Part shown: piece after piece, positions 63,800 to 64,000 of the stretch
How positions within the stretch are numbered: the first letter of the stretch is position 1
How the letters are laid out: each line of letters starts with the position of its first letter
Origin: Actinomycetota bacterium
Lineage (GTDB): Bacteria > Actinomycetota > Acidimicrobiia > Acidimicrobiales > Ilumatobacteraceae
NCBI GenBank assembly: GCA_016870865.1
Contig: VGAC01000003.1
Coordinates: 107,631 to 171,630 of the forward strand
Direction: 5' to 3'
Length of the DNA stretch: 64,000 nt
Notes under the pieces: generated by a model
What the model was told of the DNA's origin: nothing
What the model saw: only the letters and a program-made list of their open reading frames with translations
Databases searched by the model: none
Position numbers and translations under genes: made by a program

Positions 63800-63805
63800 A
63801 GCGTA
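63800..63805 (-). promoter_or_regulatory. Leaderless -10 box of the insert gene
   Basis: TACGCT ends six bases before the ATG at 63793. The box lies inside the insert, so the cargo brings its own promoter with the spacing used by resident genes. Confidence 0.45.
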
Positions 63806-63859
63806 ATGTCGCTTGACCAGATACATCAGTGGCCCGGTGTCGGCCGCAGACAAGCCTTT

Positions 63860-63936
63860 TGGTGGGCGTTGAGGGACTCGAACCCCCGACCCTCTCCTTG
63901 TAAGGGAGATGCTCTAACCAACTGAGCTAAACGCCC
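63860..63936 (-). tRNA. tRNA-Val(UAC)
   Basis: A complete cloverleaf on the minus strand. The 5' acceptor strand gggcgtt (63930-63936) pairs with aacgccc (63864-63870), the D arm holds AGCTCAGTTGGTTAGAGC, the anticodon loop CTTACAA carries UAC, and the T arm has GGGTTCGAGTCCC. The discriminator A and an encoded CCA follow. It reads GUA and other valine codons. It is the integration site of the adjacent 757-bp insert. Confidence 0.96.
63861..63908 (-). repeat. tRNA-internal copy of the 48-base repeat
   Basis: The same 48 bases as 63104-63151, here inside the intact tRNA-Val, from the 3' side of the anticodon stem-loop to the CC of CCA. Confidence 0.95.
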
Positions 63937-63949
63937 GGAGGCTAGGACG

Positions 63950-64000
63950 CTACCGCTGTCCGAGCGCAGAGATGACCTTCGCGGTCGAAACCGCAGAACC
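63950..64000 (-). CDS. 3' fragment of a gene entering from the right
   Basis: An open minus-strand frame enters at the window edge and stops at 63950 (TAG). The 16 residues visible end in KVISALGQR. It lies 13 bases upstream of the tRNA-Val gene, leaving a normal intergenic gap. No family can be named from so little. Confidence 0.3.
   Translation of the reverse strand, partial: GSAVSTAKVISALGQR

Larger units (their letters stand above)
63104..63860. mobile_element. 757-bp insert at tRNA-Val, one gene, no integrase
   Basis: The region between the two 48-base tRNA-Val copies has the layout of an element integrated at a tRNA 3' end: intact tRNA gene, cargo, then a displaced att copy. GC is lower: sampled lines give roughly 43-53%, against about 67% just outside. 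It carries one gene and no recombinase, so it is either a remnant, a cassette moved by an integrase in trans, or the result of recombination between tRNA copies. The geometry is seen; the mechanism is inferred. Confidence 0.7.

Overview
The window is a high-GC bacterial chromosome segment, most likely from an actinobacterium and possibly of the class Acidimicrobiia. The case rests on a WhiB regulator, SepF, a bacterial proteasome activator (Bpa), a ferritin-like/rubrerythrin/DUF3501 cluster, an FtsZ cluster without ftsA, an F420-type LLM oxidoreductase and a mycothiol-family maleylpyruvate isomerase homologue. The class assignment is an inference; no 16S rRNA gene is present. Coding density is very high. 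The longest stretch without a gene is 293 bases (31634-31926), and it holds the division-cluster promoter.

Layout. 1-9.5 kb: the end of an InhA/FabI-type enoyl reductase, a DUF255 thioredoxin-like protein, a nitroreductase, a hypothetical protein, dnaE, the proteasome activator, a phosphodiesterase and a divergent Rrf2 regulator. 9.5-31.7 kb: one co-directional minus-strand block. In transcription order it runs mraZ, rsmH, ftsL, ftsI, murE, mraY, murD, ftsW, a single gene encoding MurG-MurC-MurB, ftsQ, ftsZ, a YggS-type PLP protein, sepF, yggT, ileS, a Lys/Ala-tailed DksA/TraR homologue without its zinc cysteines, lspA and rluD. Most junctions overlap by 1-8 bases. murF is missing from its usual place. 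31.9-36.3 kb: a lipoate-ligase-like protein, an HNH nuclease, a small conserved protein, an acyl-CoA dehydrogenase, a DUF3040 protein and dinB, also on the minus strand.

36.3-45.6 kb: an inositol monophosphatase, glycerol kinase, ROK glucokinase, an SRPBCC protein, a PimB-like mannosyltransferase, QueG, a small Cys-rich protein, thrB, trpD and whiB. 45.7-52.2 kb: a redox and iron group of DUF3501, an HdrD/GlpC-like Fe-S protein, rubrerythrin and a PerR-like Fur protein, then a second FGGY kinase and two ferritin-like proteins, one cytoplasmic and one with a Tat lipoprotein signal. 52.2-60.7 kb: RNase P RNA, a phosphoglycerate-mutase-like protein, a membrane protein, a coiled-coil zinc-ribbon protein, a class A PBP, an LLM oxidoreductase, a DUF2079 protein, a compact tryptophan 2,3-dioxygenase and a sulfotransferase-like protein. 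60.7-64 kb: an acyl-CoA synthetase with a 39-codon downstream ORF, a VOC protein, and a tRNA-Val gene carrying an insertion.

Four observations stand out. First, a three-enzyme fusion (MurG-MurC-MurB) joins the last nucleotide-precursor steps to lipid II formation. Second, a 757-bp lower-GC insert with one gene and no integrase is bounded by 48-base identical copies of the tRNA-Val 3' half. Third, many genes begin 6 or 7 bases after a TANNNT-like -10 box, which points to widespread leaderless transcription. Fourth, a set of helically phased TGGGN boxes covers the division-cluster promoter and fits MraZ autoregulation.
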